Shown here: positions 7,944 to 16,709 of the stretch, piece by piece
Layout: each line of letters begins with the position of its first letter
Numbering within the stretch: the first letter of the stretch is position 1
Assembly (NCBI RefSeq): GCF_000502835.1
Contig: NZ_AYVL01000020.1
Coordinates: 1-60,221 of the forward strand
Direction of reading: 5' to 3'
Length of the DNA: 60,221 bases
From: Mesorhizobium sp. LSJC280B00
GTDB taxonomy: Bacteria > Pseudomonadota > Alphaproteobacteria > Rhizobiales > Rhizobiaceae
Notes under the pieces: model-generated
Told to the model about the DNA's origin: nothing
What the model saw: the letters and a program-made list of their open reading frames with translations, nothing else
Databases searched by the model: none
Position numbers and translations under genes: made by a program

Positions 7944-9482
7944 ATGATGTCAGCGCAATCGACAGCTGTCGGCATACAGGGCGTCCGCAAGGCGTTCGGC
8001 GCGACCGTCGCCCTCGATGGCGTCTCTTTCGAGATCGTTTCAGGCAGCGTGCACGCGCTGCTCGGCGAAAACGGTGCGGGCAAGTCGACGCTCGTCAAAC
8101 TGCTGTCGGGACTGGTGCGGCCCGACGAAGGGCAAATCACCGTTCTTGGTGAACCGGCGCCGCTCGGTTCGCCGCGCGCCGCGCACGCCAAGGGCGTGCA
8201 GACAGCCTTCCAGGAAATGACGCTGGTGCGCGATCTCAGCGTTCTCGACAATATGCTGCTGCCCTACGCGCCTGTCGGCCCGATCGGCCTGATCAAGCGG
8301 TCGGCCGCGCGCAAGGCGGTGCGCCAGCACATTTCCGATCTCGGGTTTTCGGTCGATCTTGATGCCGAGGTGGCGACGCTCGATCTCGCCGTCCGGCAGA
8401 AGATTGAAATCGCGCGCGCGCTCTATCGCAAGCCGCGCATCCTCTTGCTCGACGAACCGACCTCGACGCTGTCGGGCGGCGATGTCGAATGGCTGGGCGG
8501 CATCATCGCGCGGCTGAAGGCGGCCGGTACGACGGTCGTGTTCATCACCCATCGCATGCGCGAGGTGCGGGCCTTCTGCGATACGCTGACCATTCTCAGG
8601 AACGGCCGCCATATCGTGACCGCACCGGCTGCCGATGTCCCGGATGGAGAAGTAATCGAAAAGATCATCGGCCGCAGCATCGCCCAGACCTTCCCGCCGA
8701 AACCCGAAAGCGAGGCCGTCTTGGGTCCGCCGGTGCTCGGCGTGCGCGATCTCAAAGCCGGAAGGAAGCTCGACGGCGTCGGTTTCGACCTGCGCAAGGG
8801 CGAGATCCTGGGCATTGCGGGGCTTCAGGGCATGGGGCAGCTCGACCTGTTCCTCGCCTGTTTCGGCATGGCCGAGATCGAGCGCGGCCATGTCCTGGTC
8901 GACGGCCGCAAGGTCTGGCTCGGCTCGCCCGCCGATGCGCTCAAGCCCAACATGGCGATCGGGCTGGTGCCCGAGGACCGCAAGACCGAAGGCCTGTTCC
9001 TGAAGCTCTCGGGCCGGCAGAACGTATCGCTGCCGGTGGTCGCGCGTTTTACCCGATTTGGCCTGATCAGCAGGGACGAAGAGGCGCGGGCCGTCCAATC
9101 CGCCTTCTCGGCGGTCGAGGTCGACCGCCGCGCCATGTGGACGAGGGCAGGGGCGTTTTCGGGCGGTAACCAGCAGAAGATTGCCATCGCCAAATGGCTG
9201 GTCGCCGAAAGCCGCATCCTGCTGCTCTTCGACCCGACCCGCGGCATCGACGTCGGCACCAAGCACGAGCTCTATGTGATGATGCGCGACTATGTGGCGG
9301 CCGGCGGCTCGATCCTTCTGCATTCAACCGAAATTCCCGAGCTGGTCCATCAATGCGACCGAGTGCTCGTCCTCTATGACGGTCGCCTGGTGGCGGAGCT
9401 TGCCGGTAACCACATCACGGAAGGCGCGATCATGCGACCGGCGTTGGGGCACGGCGACTTGGTCCGGGAGGCGGCGGAATGA
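7944..9482 (+). CDS. Sugar ABC transporter ATP-binding protein with two ABC domains
   Basis: The 512-residue protein has the RbsA/MglA/XylG layout. The N-terminal ABC domain carries Walker A GENGAGKST (41-49), the Q-loop region and Walker B ILLLDEPTSTL. The C-terminal domain has a degenerate Walker A (GLQGMGQLD), signature FSGGNQQKIAIAKWL and Walker B LLLFDPTRGIDVG. Only one site is expected to hydrolyse ATP normally, as in this family. The start may be the ATG at 7944 or the next codon. The stop overlaps the permease start (ATGA at 9479), giving tight coupling in a CUT2-type importer. Confidence 0.93.
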   Translation: MMSAQSTAVGIQGVRKAFGATVALDGVSFEIVSGSVHALLGENGAGKSTLVKLLSGLVRPDEGQITVLGEPAPLGSPRAAHAKGVQTAFQEMTLVRDLSVLDNMLLPYAPVGPIGLIKRSAARKAVRQHISDLGFSVDLDAEVATLDLAVRQKIEIARALYRKPRILLLDEPTSTLSGGDVEWLGGIIARLKAAGTTVVFITHRMREVRAFCDTLTILRNGRHIVTAPAADVPDGEVIEKIIGRSIAQTFPPKPESEAVLGPPVLGVRDLKAGRKLDGVGFDLRKGEILGIAGLQGMGQLDLFLACFGMAEIERGHVLVDGRKVWLGSPADALKPNMAIGLVPEDRKTEGLFLKLSGRQNVSLPVVARFTRFGLISRDEEARAVQSAFSAVEVDRRAMWTRAGAFSGGNQQKIAIAKWLVAESRILLLFDPTRGIDVGTKHELYVMMRDYVAAGGSILLHSTEIPELVHQCDRVLVLYDGRLVAELAGNHITEGAIMRPALGHGDLVREAAE

Positions 9483-11551
9483 GCGTGACGAGTTCGCCCG
9501 CCGCGGCACCGGCCGCAACAGTGTCGCGGCTTCTCGCGCGGCACAGCGGCGCGATCATCGCGGCGATCGTCTTTGCGGTGCTCCTGCTTATCGTCGATCT
9601 GGTCAGTGCCGGGCGGCTCACCTATTTCGACATTTCGTTTCTCTCCAGCGGCGGCGCCACCTCGGCACTGGCGGCGATCGGCCAGACCGTGGTCATCCTG
9701 TCCGGCGGTTTCGACCTGTCCGCCGGCGCGGTGATCTCGCTGGTCAATGTCGTCCTGGCAAAAGGCATGGATCCGATGGCGACCGGCACCAGTGTCGCGC
9801 TGTGGACCTTGGCCGGAATTGGTGTCGGCATGCTGGTCGGCGCCTTCAACGGCTTCTTCATCGCCGTCCTGCGCATGCAGCCAATCGTCGTCACGCTGTC
9901 GACCATGTTCATCCTGCAGGGGGTAACGCTGCTGGTTATGGACAAGCCGGGCGGCTTCGTCTCTCCCGATCTTGGCGCCTTCTATCTCGGTGATGCCATC
10001 GCCGGCTGGATACCGATGCCGCTGGTGGTTATTGGTGTCGTCCTGCTCGGCTGGTTCTGGCTCAAAGGCACACGCTTCGGGACGGCTCTCTATGCGATCG
10101 GCAGCGATCCGGATGCGGCCGCATCGGTCGGCGTGCGCGTCGTTCTCGTGCGCTTCCTGGTCTACGTCGTAGCCGGCGGCTGCTACGGGCTTGCCGGCGT
10201 CTTCATCAGTGCCCAGACCGGCAGCGGCGATCCGCTCGTCGGCAACCCGTTGTTGCTGTCGATGTTCGCGGCGGTCGTTGTCGGCGGTACAAGGCTGGGC
10301 GGCGGTCAAGGCGGGCCGGTTGGCACTGTCTTTGGCGCCTACATACTGATGATGGTCGTCAACATCCTGCTCGTGCTCAACGTCTCGGCCTATTATTCGA
10401 CGATCGCCGAGGGCATGATCCTGATCCTTGCCGTGCTTGCCGGCTCGCTGTCGCATGGCTCTGTGCTCGCCCGCCAACTGCGTGCGCTCCACGCTCGGCT
10501 GGCCGCATGGCGCGCCGGAATGCTGCCCTCGCAGATCGATCGCACCGACCGGCGGCTGAGGATCGCGCGTGGCAGCACCGACGATCAGCAGGCGCCGCAT
10601 CCGGCCTTCCATATCCGCAATGCCGAGACGCTGCGTTATGCGCTGCCGGCCTATGTCTGCCTGGCCGTCGTCGTGATCGTCACCCAGATCTGGCTCGGAC
10701 GCGCCATCGTCAACGTCACCTACTGGAACTCGCTGTTCGTGCTGTCGAGCTTCCTCGCCATCCTGGCGCTTGGGCAAGGTAGCGTAATCCTCACCGGTGG
10801 GCTCGACCTGTCGGTGCCGTGGACGATCGGCCTCTCGGGCATCCTGCTTGCCGGCATGGTCAACGGCTCGGATGCTGCACTTGCCTATGCGCTGCCGGCG
10901 GTGCTGCTCATCGCTTGCCTGATCGGTCTTGCCAACGGCATCGGCATCGTCTTCCTCGGCATTTCGCCGATCGTGATGACGCTGGCCACCAACGGCATTC
11001 TGCAAGGCGTCGCGCTGCTCTACTCGCAGGGTACGCCGGCCGGCTTCTCCTCGCCGATGCTGCGCTGGTTCATGACCGGGAAGGTATTCGTTGTGACGCC
11101 GGTGGTGCTGTTCATGATCGCCTTCGTCGTCTTTGCCGTGCTGCTGCTCGGCCGCACCGCTTTCGGCCGCCGGGTTTATGGCATCGGCAACAGCCTGCGC
11201 GCCGCCCAGCTCTCCGGCATCGCGGTCGGGCGCACGCTCATCCTCGTCTATGTGCTGTCGGCGGTCTGCGCGGGGCTCGTCGGCATCATGCTGACCGGCT
11301 TTTCCGGCCAGGCCAGCCTCGGCATGGGCGACGATTATCTGCTGCCCTCGATCGCCGTTGTCGTGGTCGGCGGTGCGCTGATCACCGGCGGGCGCGGGCA
11401 CTATCTCGGCATGCTGGGCGGCGTGCTGCTTTTGACCGCGTTGCAGATGCTGCTCGCCGGCACGACGCTGCCTTATGCAACGCGGGCGATCCTGTTCGGG
11501 CTGGTGGTGCTCGGTGCCGTCATGGCGCTGCGCGAAAGGCGGATTCAGTGA
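9479..11551 (+). CDS. Tandem-fused sugar ABC transporter permease (two RbsC-like domains)
   Basis: The 690-residue protein contains two complete BPD_transp_2 permeases in one chain. Copy 1 (about 20-330) has LAAIGQTVVILSGGFDLSAG and VVVGGTRLGGGQGG. Copy 2 (about 385-690) has LAILALGQGSVILTGGLDLS and VVVGGALITGGRGHYLGMLG. They are joined by a charged linker of about 50 residues (RALHARLAAWRAGMLPSQID). Each half has about 8-10 hydrophobic segments. CUT2 permeases normally act as homodimers or as pairs of separate proteins, so the fusion would make an obligate pseudo-heterodimer. No frameshift is needed: the linker is continuously open. Confidence 0.93.
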   Translation: MSVTSSPAAAPAATVSRLLARHSGAIIAAIVFAVLLLIVDLVSAGRLTYFDISFLSSGGATSALAAIGQTVVILSGGFDLSAGAVISLVNVVLAKGMDPMATGTSVALWTLAGIGVGMLVGAFNGFFIAVLRMQPIVVTLSTMFILQGVTLLVMDKPGGFVSPDLGAFYLGDAIAGWIPMPLVVIGVVLLGWFWLKGTRFGTALYAIGSDPDAAASVGVRVVLVRFLVYVVAGGCYGLAGVFISAQTGSGDPLVGNPLLLSMFAAVVVGGTRLGGGQGGPVGTVFGAYILMMVVNILLVLNVSAYYSTIAEGMILILAVLAGSLSHGSVLARQLRALHARLAAWRAGMLPSQIDRTDRRLRIARGSTDDQQAPHPAFHIRNAETLRYALPAYVCLAVVVIVTQIWLGRAIVNVTYWNSLFVLSSFLAILALGQGSVILTGGLDLSVPWTIGLSGILLAGMVNGSDAALAYALPAVLLIACLIGLANGIGIVFLGISPIVMTLATNGILQGVALLYSQGTPAGFSSPMLRWFMTGKVFVVTPVVLFMIAFVVFAVLLLGRTAFGRRVYGIGNSLRAAQLSGIAVGRTLILVYVLSAVCAGLVGIMLTGFSGQASLGMGDDYLLPSIAVVVVGGALITGGRGHYLGMLGGVLLLTALQMLLAGTTLPYATRAILFGLVVLGAVMALRERRIQ

Positions 11552-11564
11552 AAGGAATTGAACA

Positions 11565-12371
11565 ATGAGCTCAAGCGCCCCGGCATCGGCGGACAAATTC
11601 CTGACCGGGCTCAAAGGCCAGCGCGTGCTGGTGACGGCGGGCGCCGGCGGCATCGGCTTTGCCATTGCCGAGACGCTGTCGCGGCTCGGAGCGCGTGTCG
11701 TGATCTGCGACATTTCCGACGAAGCATTGGCTGCCGCTCCGAATAAGATAGCGCTTGCCGCCGCGGTCAAGGCCGACGTCTCTCGCGACGACGATGTCGA
11801 CCGGCTGTTCGAGACGGTCAAGGAGAAGCTCGGCGGGCTCGACGCCCTGATCAACAATGCCGGCATTGCCGGGCCGACCGGTGGCGTCGATGAGATCGAT
11901 CCGGCAGACTGGCGGCGTTGCATAGACATTTGCCTGACCGGCCAGTTCCTGTGCGCGCGGCGTGCCGTGCCGCTGATCAAGGCGGCGGGCGGCGGCTCGA
12001 TCGTCTCAATGTCTTCCGCCGCCGGCCGCCATGGCTACGCGTTCCGCACGCCGTATTCGGCTGCCAAGTTCGGCGTTGTCGGCCTGACCCAGAGTCTTGC
12101 CAAGGAACTCGGACCGCATGGGATCAGGGTCAACGCCATCTTGCCCGGCATCATCGAAGGGCCGCGCATCGACAAGGTCATTGCCGACCGGGCAAAGCAA
12201 TTAGGCGTTTCAAACGAGGAGATGACACGACGCTATCTGCAGAACATCTCGCTACGCCGCATGACCAGCCCATACGATGTCGCGGCGATGGTGGCTTTTC
12301 TGCTTTCCGAGGCGGGCGTCAACATTTCCGGCCAGTCGCTCGGCGTCGACGGCAACGTCGAAACACTGTGA
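11565..12371 (+). CDS. Short-chain dehydrogenase/reductase (SDR)
   Basis: A classical SDR of 268 residues. It has the NAD(P)-binding TAGAGGIGFAIAETL motif, the acidic residue of CDIS that favours NAD, the structural NNAG, the catalytic Ser in VSMSSAAGRHG, and YSAAKFGVVGL with the YxxxK pair. It probably oxidises a secondary hydroxyl of the imported substrate. It lies 13 bases after the permease and 10 bases before the next dehydrogenase gene, in the same operon. A weak GAAAGGAATTG-type ribosome site precedes the start. Confidence 0.92.
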   Translation: MSSSAPASADKFLTGLKGQRVLVTAGAGGIGFAIAETLSRLGARVVICDISDEALAAAPNKIALAAAVKADVSRDDDVDRLFETVKEKLGGLDALINNAGIAGPTGGVDEIDPADWRRCIDICLTGQFLCARRAVPLIKAAGGGSIVSMSSAAGRHGYAFRTPYSAAKFGVVGLTQSLAKELGPHGIRVNAILPGIIEGPRIDKVIADRAKQLGVSNEEMTRRYLQNISLRRMTSPYDVAAMVAFLLSEAGVNISGQSLGVDGNVETL

Positions 12372-12381
12372 GGGACTGACA

Positions 12382-13329
12382 ATGGCCAATGTCGCAATCA
12401 TTGGAAGCGGTTTCATCGGGCGGGCATGGGCGATCAGCTTCGCTCGTGCAGGCCATGATGTGCGCATGTGGGACCAGGCGCCGGCCGCGGCCAGCGGTGC
12501 GCGCGACTATATCGCTGGCGTGCTCGGCGACCTTGCCGCCAACGATTTGCTGCGGGGACAGGCGGTCGATGCCGTGCTCGGCCGCATCACCATTGTGGCG
12601 GAGCTCGGCGAGGCCCTGGCCGATGCCGTCCACGTCCAGGAGAACACGCCGGAAAACCTCGAGGTGAAGCGGGAAGTGTTCTCCCGGATCGACGCACTTG
12701 CCGGTCCGCAGGCGGTGATCGCCAGTTCCACCTCGGCGCTGTTGCCGTCGAAATTCACCGATCATCTTGAGGGGCGCCATCGCTGCCTCGTCGTGCACCC
12801 GATCAATCCGCCCTATCTCATCCCGGCGGCGGAAGTCGTGCCGGCGCCATGGACCTCCGCCGAAACGGTGGAAAGGACCCGCGCTTTTCTTGTCGAGGCG
12901 GGCCATGCGCCACTGGTGATGAAGCGCGAGCTCGACGGCTTCATCATGAACCGCCTGCAAGGCGCACTGCTGGAGGAGGCATTCCGGCTTGTCTCCGACG
13001 GCTATGCCAGCGTCGAGGACGTCGACACTGGCTTGCGCGACGGGCTGGCGCTGCGCTGGTCGTTCATGGGTCCGTTCGAGACGATCGACCTCAATGCACC
13101 AGGTGGTGTGCGCGACTATGTCGATCGCTATCAGACGATCTATTCCAACATCTTCCCGCAGATGCTGCGCCGTGTCGACTGGGCCGGCGAGGTCATGGAG
13201 ACCATCGAGGCCGAGCGTCGCAAGCGCCTGCCGCGAGAAGAACTCGGCGAACGGCAGGTCTGGCGCGACCGCCGGCTGATGGCACTGGCGGCGCACAAGA
13301 AAAAATCGGATCAGGAGTTTGGACGATGA
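12382..13329 (+). CDS. 3-hydroxyacyl-CoA dehydrogenase family enzyme (L-gulonate 3-dehydrogenase/carnitine dehydrogenase-like)
   Basis: The 315-residue protein opens with the Rossmann motif IGSGFIGRAWAISFARAGHD. It carries family blocks SSTSALLPSKF, HPINPPYLIPAAEVVPAP and KRELDGFIMNRLQGALLEEA. The HPxNPPY block is typical of the lambda-crystallin/L-gulonate 3-dehydrogenase/L-carnitine dehydrogenase branch, which oxidises a 3-hydroxy acid or betaine to the 3-keto compound with NAD. That product type is exactly what the overlapping downstream BKACE gene would cleave. The ATG at 12382 was chosen because the Rossmann strand begins there; upstream sequence overlaps the SDR gene in another frame. 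Confidence 0.88.
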   Translation: MANVAIIGSGFIGRAWAISFARAGHDVRMWDQAPAAASGARDYIAGVLGDLAANDLLRGQAVDAVLGRITIVAELGEALADAVHVQENTPENLEVKREVFSRIDALAGPQAVIASSTSALLPSKFTDHLEGRHRCLVVHPINPPYLIPAAEVVPAPWTSAETVERTRAFLVEAGHAPLVMKRELDGFIMNRLQGALLEEAFRLVSDGYASVEDVDTGLRDGLALRWSFMGPFETIDLNAPGGVRDYVDRYQTIYSNIFPQMLRRVDWAGEVMETIEAERRKRLPREELGERQVWRDRRLMALAAHKKKSDQEFGR

Positions 13330-14282
13330 CGCAAACAACCCGCAAGCCCGGCGCCCCACAGCCCAAGGTCATCATCACCTGCGCGGTGACGGGGGCAATC
13401 CATACGCCGACGATGTCGCCTTATCTACCGATCACGCCAGACCAGATCGCGTCGGAGGCGATCGCGGCGGCCGAGGCTGGTGCGGCGATCCTGCATCTGC
13501 ATGCCCGCGACCCTGAGACCGGCAAGCCCGACCAGACGCCGGAGGCGTTCGCGCGTTTCCTGCCGCGCGTCAAGCAAGGCACCAATGCCGCCATCAACAT
13601 CACGACCGGCGGCAGTCCCTACATGAAGGTCGAGGAGCGTGTGCGCCCCGCCGCCCAGTTCAAGCCGGAAGTCGCCTCGCTCAACATGGGATCGATCAAT
13701 TTCGGGCTCTATCACCTCGCCGACAAATACGAGAGGTTCAAGTTCGATTGGGAAAAGCCGCATCTGGAAGCGACGCGCGATCTGGTCTTCCGCAACTCAT
13801 TCAAGGACATCGAATACATACTGGCGACCTGCTACGACAATGGCACGCGCTTCGAGTTCGAGTGCTACGACATCGCCCATCTGTATAACCTCTCCCACTT
13901 CGCCGATCGCGGACTGGTGAAACCGCCATTCTTCGTGCAGTCCGTGTTCGGCCTGCTCGGCGGCATCGGCACGCACCCGGAAGACGTCGCCCATATGAAG
14001 CGTACCGCCGATCGCCTGTTCGGCGATCAGTTTCGCTGGTCGGTTCTGGGTGCGGGCGCCAGCCAGTTGCGCATAGCCGCGCAATCGGCAGCGCTTGGCG
14101 GCAATATTCGCGTTGGGCTCGAAGACAGTCTGTGGGCCGGCAAGGGCAAGCTTGCCAAGTCAAATGCCGAGCAGGTGGTGCTTGCCCGCAAGATCATCGA
14201 AGGCCTCGGCATGGAAGTGGCGACGCCTGAAGAGGCCCGCGAAATCCTGTCATTGAAGGGCGGCGACCAGGTCGCGTTCTGA
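13326..14282 (+). CDS. Beta-keto acid cleavage enzyme (BKACE, DUF849 family)
   Basis: The 318-residue protein belongs to the family whose founding member is 3-keto-5-aminohexanoate cleavage enzyme (Kce). BKACEs use acetyl-CoA to cleave a beta-keto acid into acetoacetate and a new CoA ester, with a Zn ion. Visible blocks are VIITCAVTGAIHTPTMSP, the metal-binding AAILHLHARDPETGKP, NITTGGSPYM and SLNMGSINFG, then VGLEDSLWAGKGKLAKSN. It overlaps the preceding dehydrogenase by ATGA, so the two form a coupled oxidation-cleavage pair. The natural substrate is unknown. Confidence 0.9.
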   Translation: MTQTTRKPGAPQPKVIITCAVTGAIHTPTMSPYLPITPDQIASEAIAAAEAGAAILHLHARDPETGKPDQTPEAFARFLPRVKQGTNAAINITTGGSPYMKVEERVRPAAQFKPEVASLNMGSINFGLYHLADKYERFKFDWEKPHLEATRDLVFRNSFKDIEYILATCYDNGTRFEFECYDIAHLYNLSHFADRGLVKPPFFVQSVFGLLGGIGTHPEDVAHMKRTADRLFGDQFRWSVLGAGASQLRIAAQSAALGGNIRVGLEDSLWAGKGKLAKSNAEQVVLARKIIEGLGMEVATPEEAREILSLKGGDQVAF

Positions 14283-14317
14283 CGGGTTTCTGCAAGGTTC
14301 GAACAGAGGAGGACGGC

Positions 14318-15196
14318 ATGAAGATCGAAGTCGTGGTGGACGTGAAGACCACGCTGGGCGAGGGACCGCTGTGGGACGTTGAGCAGGAGCGCCTCTATTG
14401 GATCGACAGTTTCGACGGGCGTGTGTTTCGGGCGACCGCCGACGGCCGCGAGATCCGTTGCTGGGACGTGCCGATGAAGATCGGTTCGATGGCATTGCGC
14501 AAGGACGGCGGTGGCGCGGTGGTATCGCTGCAGCGCGGTTTCCATCTGCTTGATTTCGCCACCGGCGAGGTGACGCCGATTCACGATCCGGAGCCGGACA
14601 GGCCGATGAACCGGCTCAATGACGGCAAGGTCGATCGGCGCGGCCGCTTCTTCGCCGGCTCAATGGACACGATGGAAGAGGGACCCTCCGGCGGGCTCTA
14701 CCGGCTCGATCCGGATTTCTCCGTTACCAGAATAGATTCCGGCATCATCTGCTCGAACGGTCCGTGCTGGAGCCCGGACGACCGCACCTTCTATTTCGCC
14801 GACACCTGGACCGGCGAGATCTGGGCCTACGACTATAATATCGAAACGGGTGCCGCCAACAACCGGCGCACCTTCACCCGCGTCGATACCAGCCGGGGAG
14901 GGGCGGCTGACGGCTCGACCGTCGATGCGGAAGGATTCCTGTGGAACGCGCTGGTCTATGACGGCAGGTTGGTGCGTTACGCGCCCGACGGCAGCGTTGA
15001 TCGCATCATCGACATGCCCGTCAAGAAGATCACCAGCGTCATGTTCGGCGGGCCGAAGCTCGACACCCTGTACGTCACTTCGATGGCCAAGCCGCCGCTG
15101 CCGCGCTTTCCAAGCGACGGTGTCTTGCGCGGCAGCCTTTTTGCCATCACCGGCCTGGGTGCAACGGGAGTTCCGGAGCCAAGATTCGCCGCATAA
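14318..15196 (+). CDS. SMP-30/gluconolactonase/LRE-like lactonase
   Basis: A six-bladed beta-propeller hydrolase of 292 residues. The divalent-metal ligands of the family are visible: Glu in LGEGPLWD, Asn in NRLNDGKVDRRGRF, Asn/Asp in SNGPCWSPDD and Asp in ADGSTVDAEGFLW. Members hydrolyse sugar lactones to acids in the cytoplasm. AGGAGG precedes the ATG. It is the last gene of the catabolic operon, 35 bases after the BKACE gene. Together with the SDR it suggests oxidation of a sugar to a lactone and then hydrolysis to the sugar acid before the keto-acid steps. Confidence 0.9.
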   Translation: MKIEVVVDVKTTLGEGPLWDVEQERLYWIDSFDGRVFRATADGREIRCWDVPMKIGSMALRKDGGGAVVSLQRGFHLLDFATGEVTPIHDPEPDRPMNRLNDGKVDRRGRFFAGSMDTMEEGPSGGLYRLDPDFSVTRIDSGIICSNGPCWSPDDRTFYFADTWTGEIWAYDYNIETGAANNRRTFTRVDTSRGGAADGSTVDAEGFLWNALVYDGRLVRYAPDGSVDRIIDMPVKKITSVMFGGPKLDTLYVTSMAKPPLPRFPSDGVLRGSLFAITGLGATGVPEPRFAA

Positions 15197-15317
15197 ATCG
15201 GTGGTTAATGGCGATCATCCTCCCGGCCTCTTGGTACCACCCAGCCTCCCGCCGCAGGGCAACCGGCGCTGGAAGCTCGTGCCGTGCGGTTCTGGCGTGG
15301 GGGTCGTGCCAGGAACT

Positions 15318-15380
15318 AAAAGCACCAATGGCGGCAGCACGGCAGGCGCCGCGAGCCATCACCAGTCCCGTGTTGAGGGC
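15318..15380 (-). pseudogene. Short relic of a CUT1 ABC permease C-terminus
   Basis: These roughly 63 bases match the region around 40411-40474 inside the intact permease gene at 40351-41223, with a few mismatches and a small gap. The minus strand reads ALNTGLVMA, as in the intact protein (GALNTGLVMAGATLAVL). It ends exactly where the IS630 transposase relic begins. It is a non-functional scar. Confidence 0.65.
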
Positions 15381-15520
15381 ATGTGGGTTTCCGCCATCAA
15401 CCGCTTCGTCATCGACCACAAGCTGCAGTCATAGTCCTTCGTCTGGACCGACGATCCCGAAAAATCATCACGGCCGCCGCACGCGGGCACCAGGTGCTGC
15501 AGTCGATCCATAGCATTGGC
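15381..15520 (+). mobile_element. 3' remnant of an IS630-family transposase gene
   Basis: Read in two frames, the stretch gives VSAINRFVIDHKLQS, then a TAG at about 15432, then SFVWTDDPEKI, and after a one-base slip IITAAARGHQVLQSIHS. This is the characteristic C-terminus of IS630-family transposases (typically FxWTxDPxKIxxAxxRGxQxLxSIH). The stop codon and frameshift make it dead. No terminal inverted repeat or intact catalytic DDE region is present. Confidence 0.7.
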
Positions 15521-15968
15521 TATAGCAGTGTGGCGGTCCGCGAATGTCCACCCTCCGGCAAGCGGCCAATAGGCAAGTTCGACCCCAAACAGACGTCGTC
15601 GTCAGTCTTTCGCTAGTCGAGAGCTGCCGCGGGACGTATTGTGCTAGTGCCGCAGGATGCTCTTCGGTCATTGGCTTCATAACGGTCTGGGCTTTCCTCA
15701 ATCAGCCTTGCCGCCACAGACAGCCTTATTCCTGTTCGTCATAGCAACGTCCGGCATCATTTCCAGTTGCGGCTGCCTACAGCAAGTGGAGGTGTTCTGG
15801 GCGTTGCGTCTTGGACAATATCGGCGGCGCACTCGCAGAACGAACCCAGGCGAACAGACGAGGGCCTTTGGAAGCTGCCCTGTCACTGCCTCGTTTCCAT
15901 TTGGCGGGCGCCGACATTTGCGGAAAGCCCGGAAAGCCCGTATATTCTGGAATAAAGGAGTCTCGCCG
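15521..15968. other. Intergenic stretch before the toxin-antitoxin pair
   Basis: In these 448 bases I see no gene with family features. The last bases (AAAGGAG at about 15955-15961) are the ribosome site of the antitoxin gene. Confidence 0.4.
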
Positions 15969-16268
15969 ATGAGCACCACCGTCACCGCCGCCGCCGTCTC
16001 GAAAAATTTTGGCGCCTATCAGGATGCTGCGGTCCGGGACCCGGTAATCATCACCAAGAACGGTCGCCCGCGCACGGTGCTGCTGGCCTATGAGGATTTC
16101 GTCCGGCTGTCGAAGCGCGACCGGCGGGTCGATCTGACAGCGGAACTCGGCTCGGACGAGATCGCCGCGGTCGAAGCCTCTGAAATGGAGCCGGATCTCG
16201 ACCATCTCAACGACGAGCTCTCTGGGTCAAAACCCTCGGGTCGAAACCCCTCGGGGCAAAAGGCCTGA
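15969..16268 (+). CDS. Phd/YefM-type antitoxin
   Basis: A 99-residue protein with the Phd/YefM N-terminal DNA-binding fold: TVTAAAVSKNFGAYQDAAVR, then PVIITKNGRPRTVLLAYEDF, the standard beta-hairpin followed by a helix. The C-terminal half, acidic and ending in a degenerate SGSKPSGRNPSGQKA tail, would be the toxin-wrapping part. AAAGGAG lies seven bases before the ATG. It precedes the toxin gene by nine bases. Phd-family antitoxins repress their own operon. A direct short repeat (TCGGGTCAAAACCC-like units) explains the repetitive tail. Confidence 0.88.
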   Translation: MSTTVTAAAVSKNFGAYQDAAVRDPVIITKNGRPRTVLLAYEDFVRLSKRDRRVDLTAELGSDEIAAVEASEMEPDLDHLNDELSGSKPSGRNPSGQKA

Positions 16269-16277
16269 CGGCAAAAA

Positions 16278-16709
16278 ATGCTACCGGCTGAAATCAAGGT
16301 CGGCCACGTCTTCCGTTACTCCTACCTCTGGCATTGGCAACACCGCGAAGGCCGCGAGGAAGGCGACAAGGACCGGCCCTGCCTGGTGCTCGCGCTGGTC
16401 GCCATGCAGGAGGACGGCTCGCCGGTCGTCCGGGTCCTGCCGATCACCCATACGCCGCCGTCCGATCCCGATGATGCCATCGAGATTCCGGCTGCGGTCA
16501 AGCTGCGTTTGCGGCTTGACGGTGAGCGGTCGTGGATCGTTTTGACGGAAAGCAATCGGTTCGCCTGGCCTGGCCCCGACATCCGGCCGCTGGAGACGGA
16601 GAGCGGCTATTACGGGCCGCTGCCGCCGGCTTTGTTTACCGCGGTCAAGCGCCGGTTTGTCGCCATCGCGACAAGCCTGGCGCACACCAGCACGTCGCGC
16701 ACGGCGTGA
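16278..16709 (+). CDS. PemK/MazF-like toxin (rhizobial growth inhibitor family)
   Basis: The 143-residue protein has the pattern of MazF/PemK-like endoribonuclease toxins of rhizobia: an early VGHVFRYSYLWHWQ, GDKDRPCLVLALV (the RPxLVL block that forms the beta core), VVRVLPITHTPP, SWIVLTESNRFAWPG and a final GYYGPLPPALFTAVKRRF. MazF relatives cut mRNA in the cytoplasm and are held by the cognate antitoxin. It lies nine bases after the Phd-type gene. Pairing Phd with a PemK-like toxin is a mix found in several TA systems; activity is not shown by sequence alone. Confidence 0.75.
   Translation: MLPAEIKVGHVFRYSYLWHWQHREGREEGDKDRPCLVLALVAMQEDGSPVVRVLPITHTPPSDPDDAIEIPAAVKLRLRLDGERSWIVLTESNRFAWPGPDIRPLETESGYYGPLPPALFTAVKRRFVAIATSLAHTSTSRTA

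Noticed and set aside
9374..11980. Very long open frame (868 codons) on the minus strand, with a Gln/Arg/Asp-rich product
   Set aside because: It is antisense to the fused permease and parts of the ATPase and SDR genes, has low-complexity composition and no family motif. It is a shadow of GC-rich codon bias.
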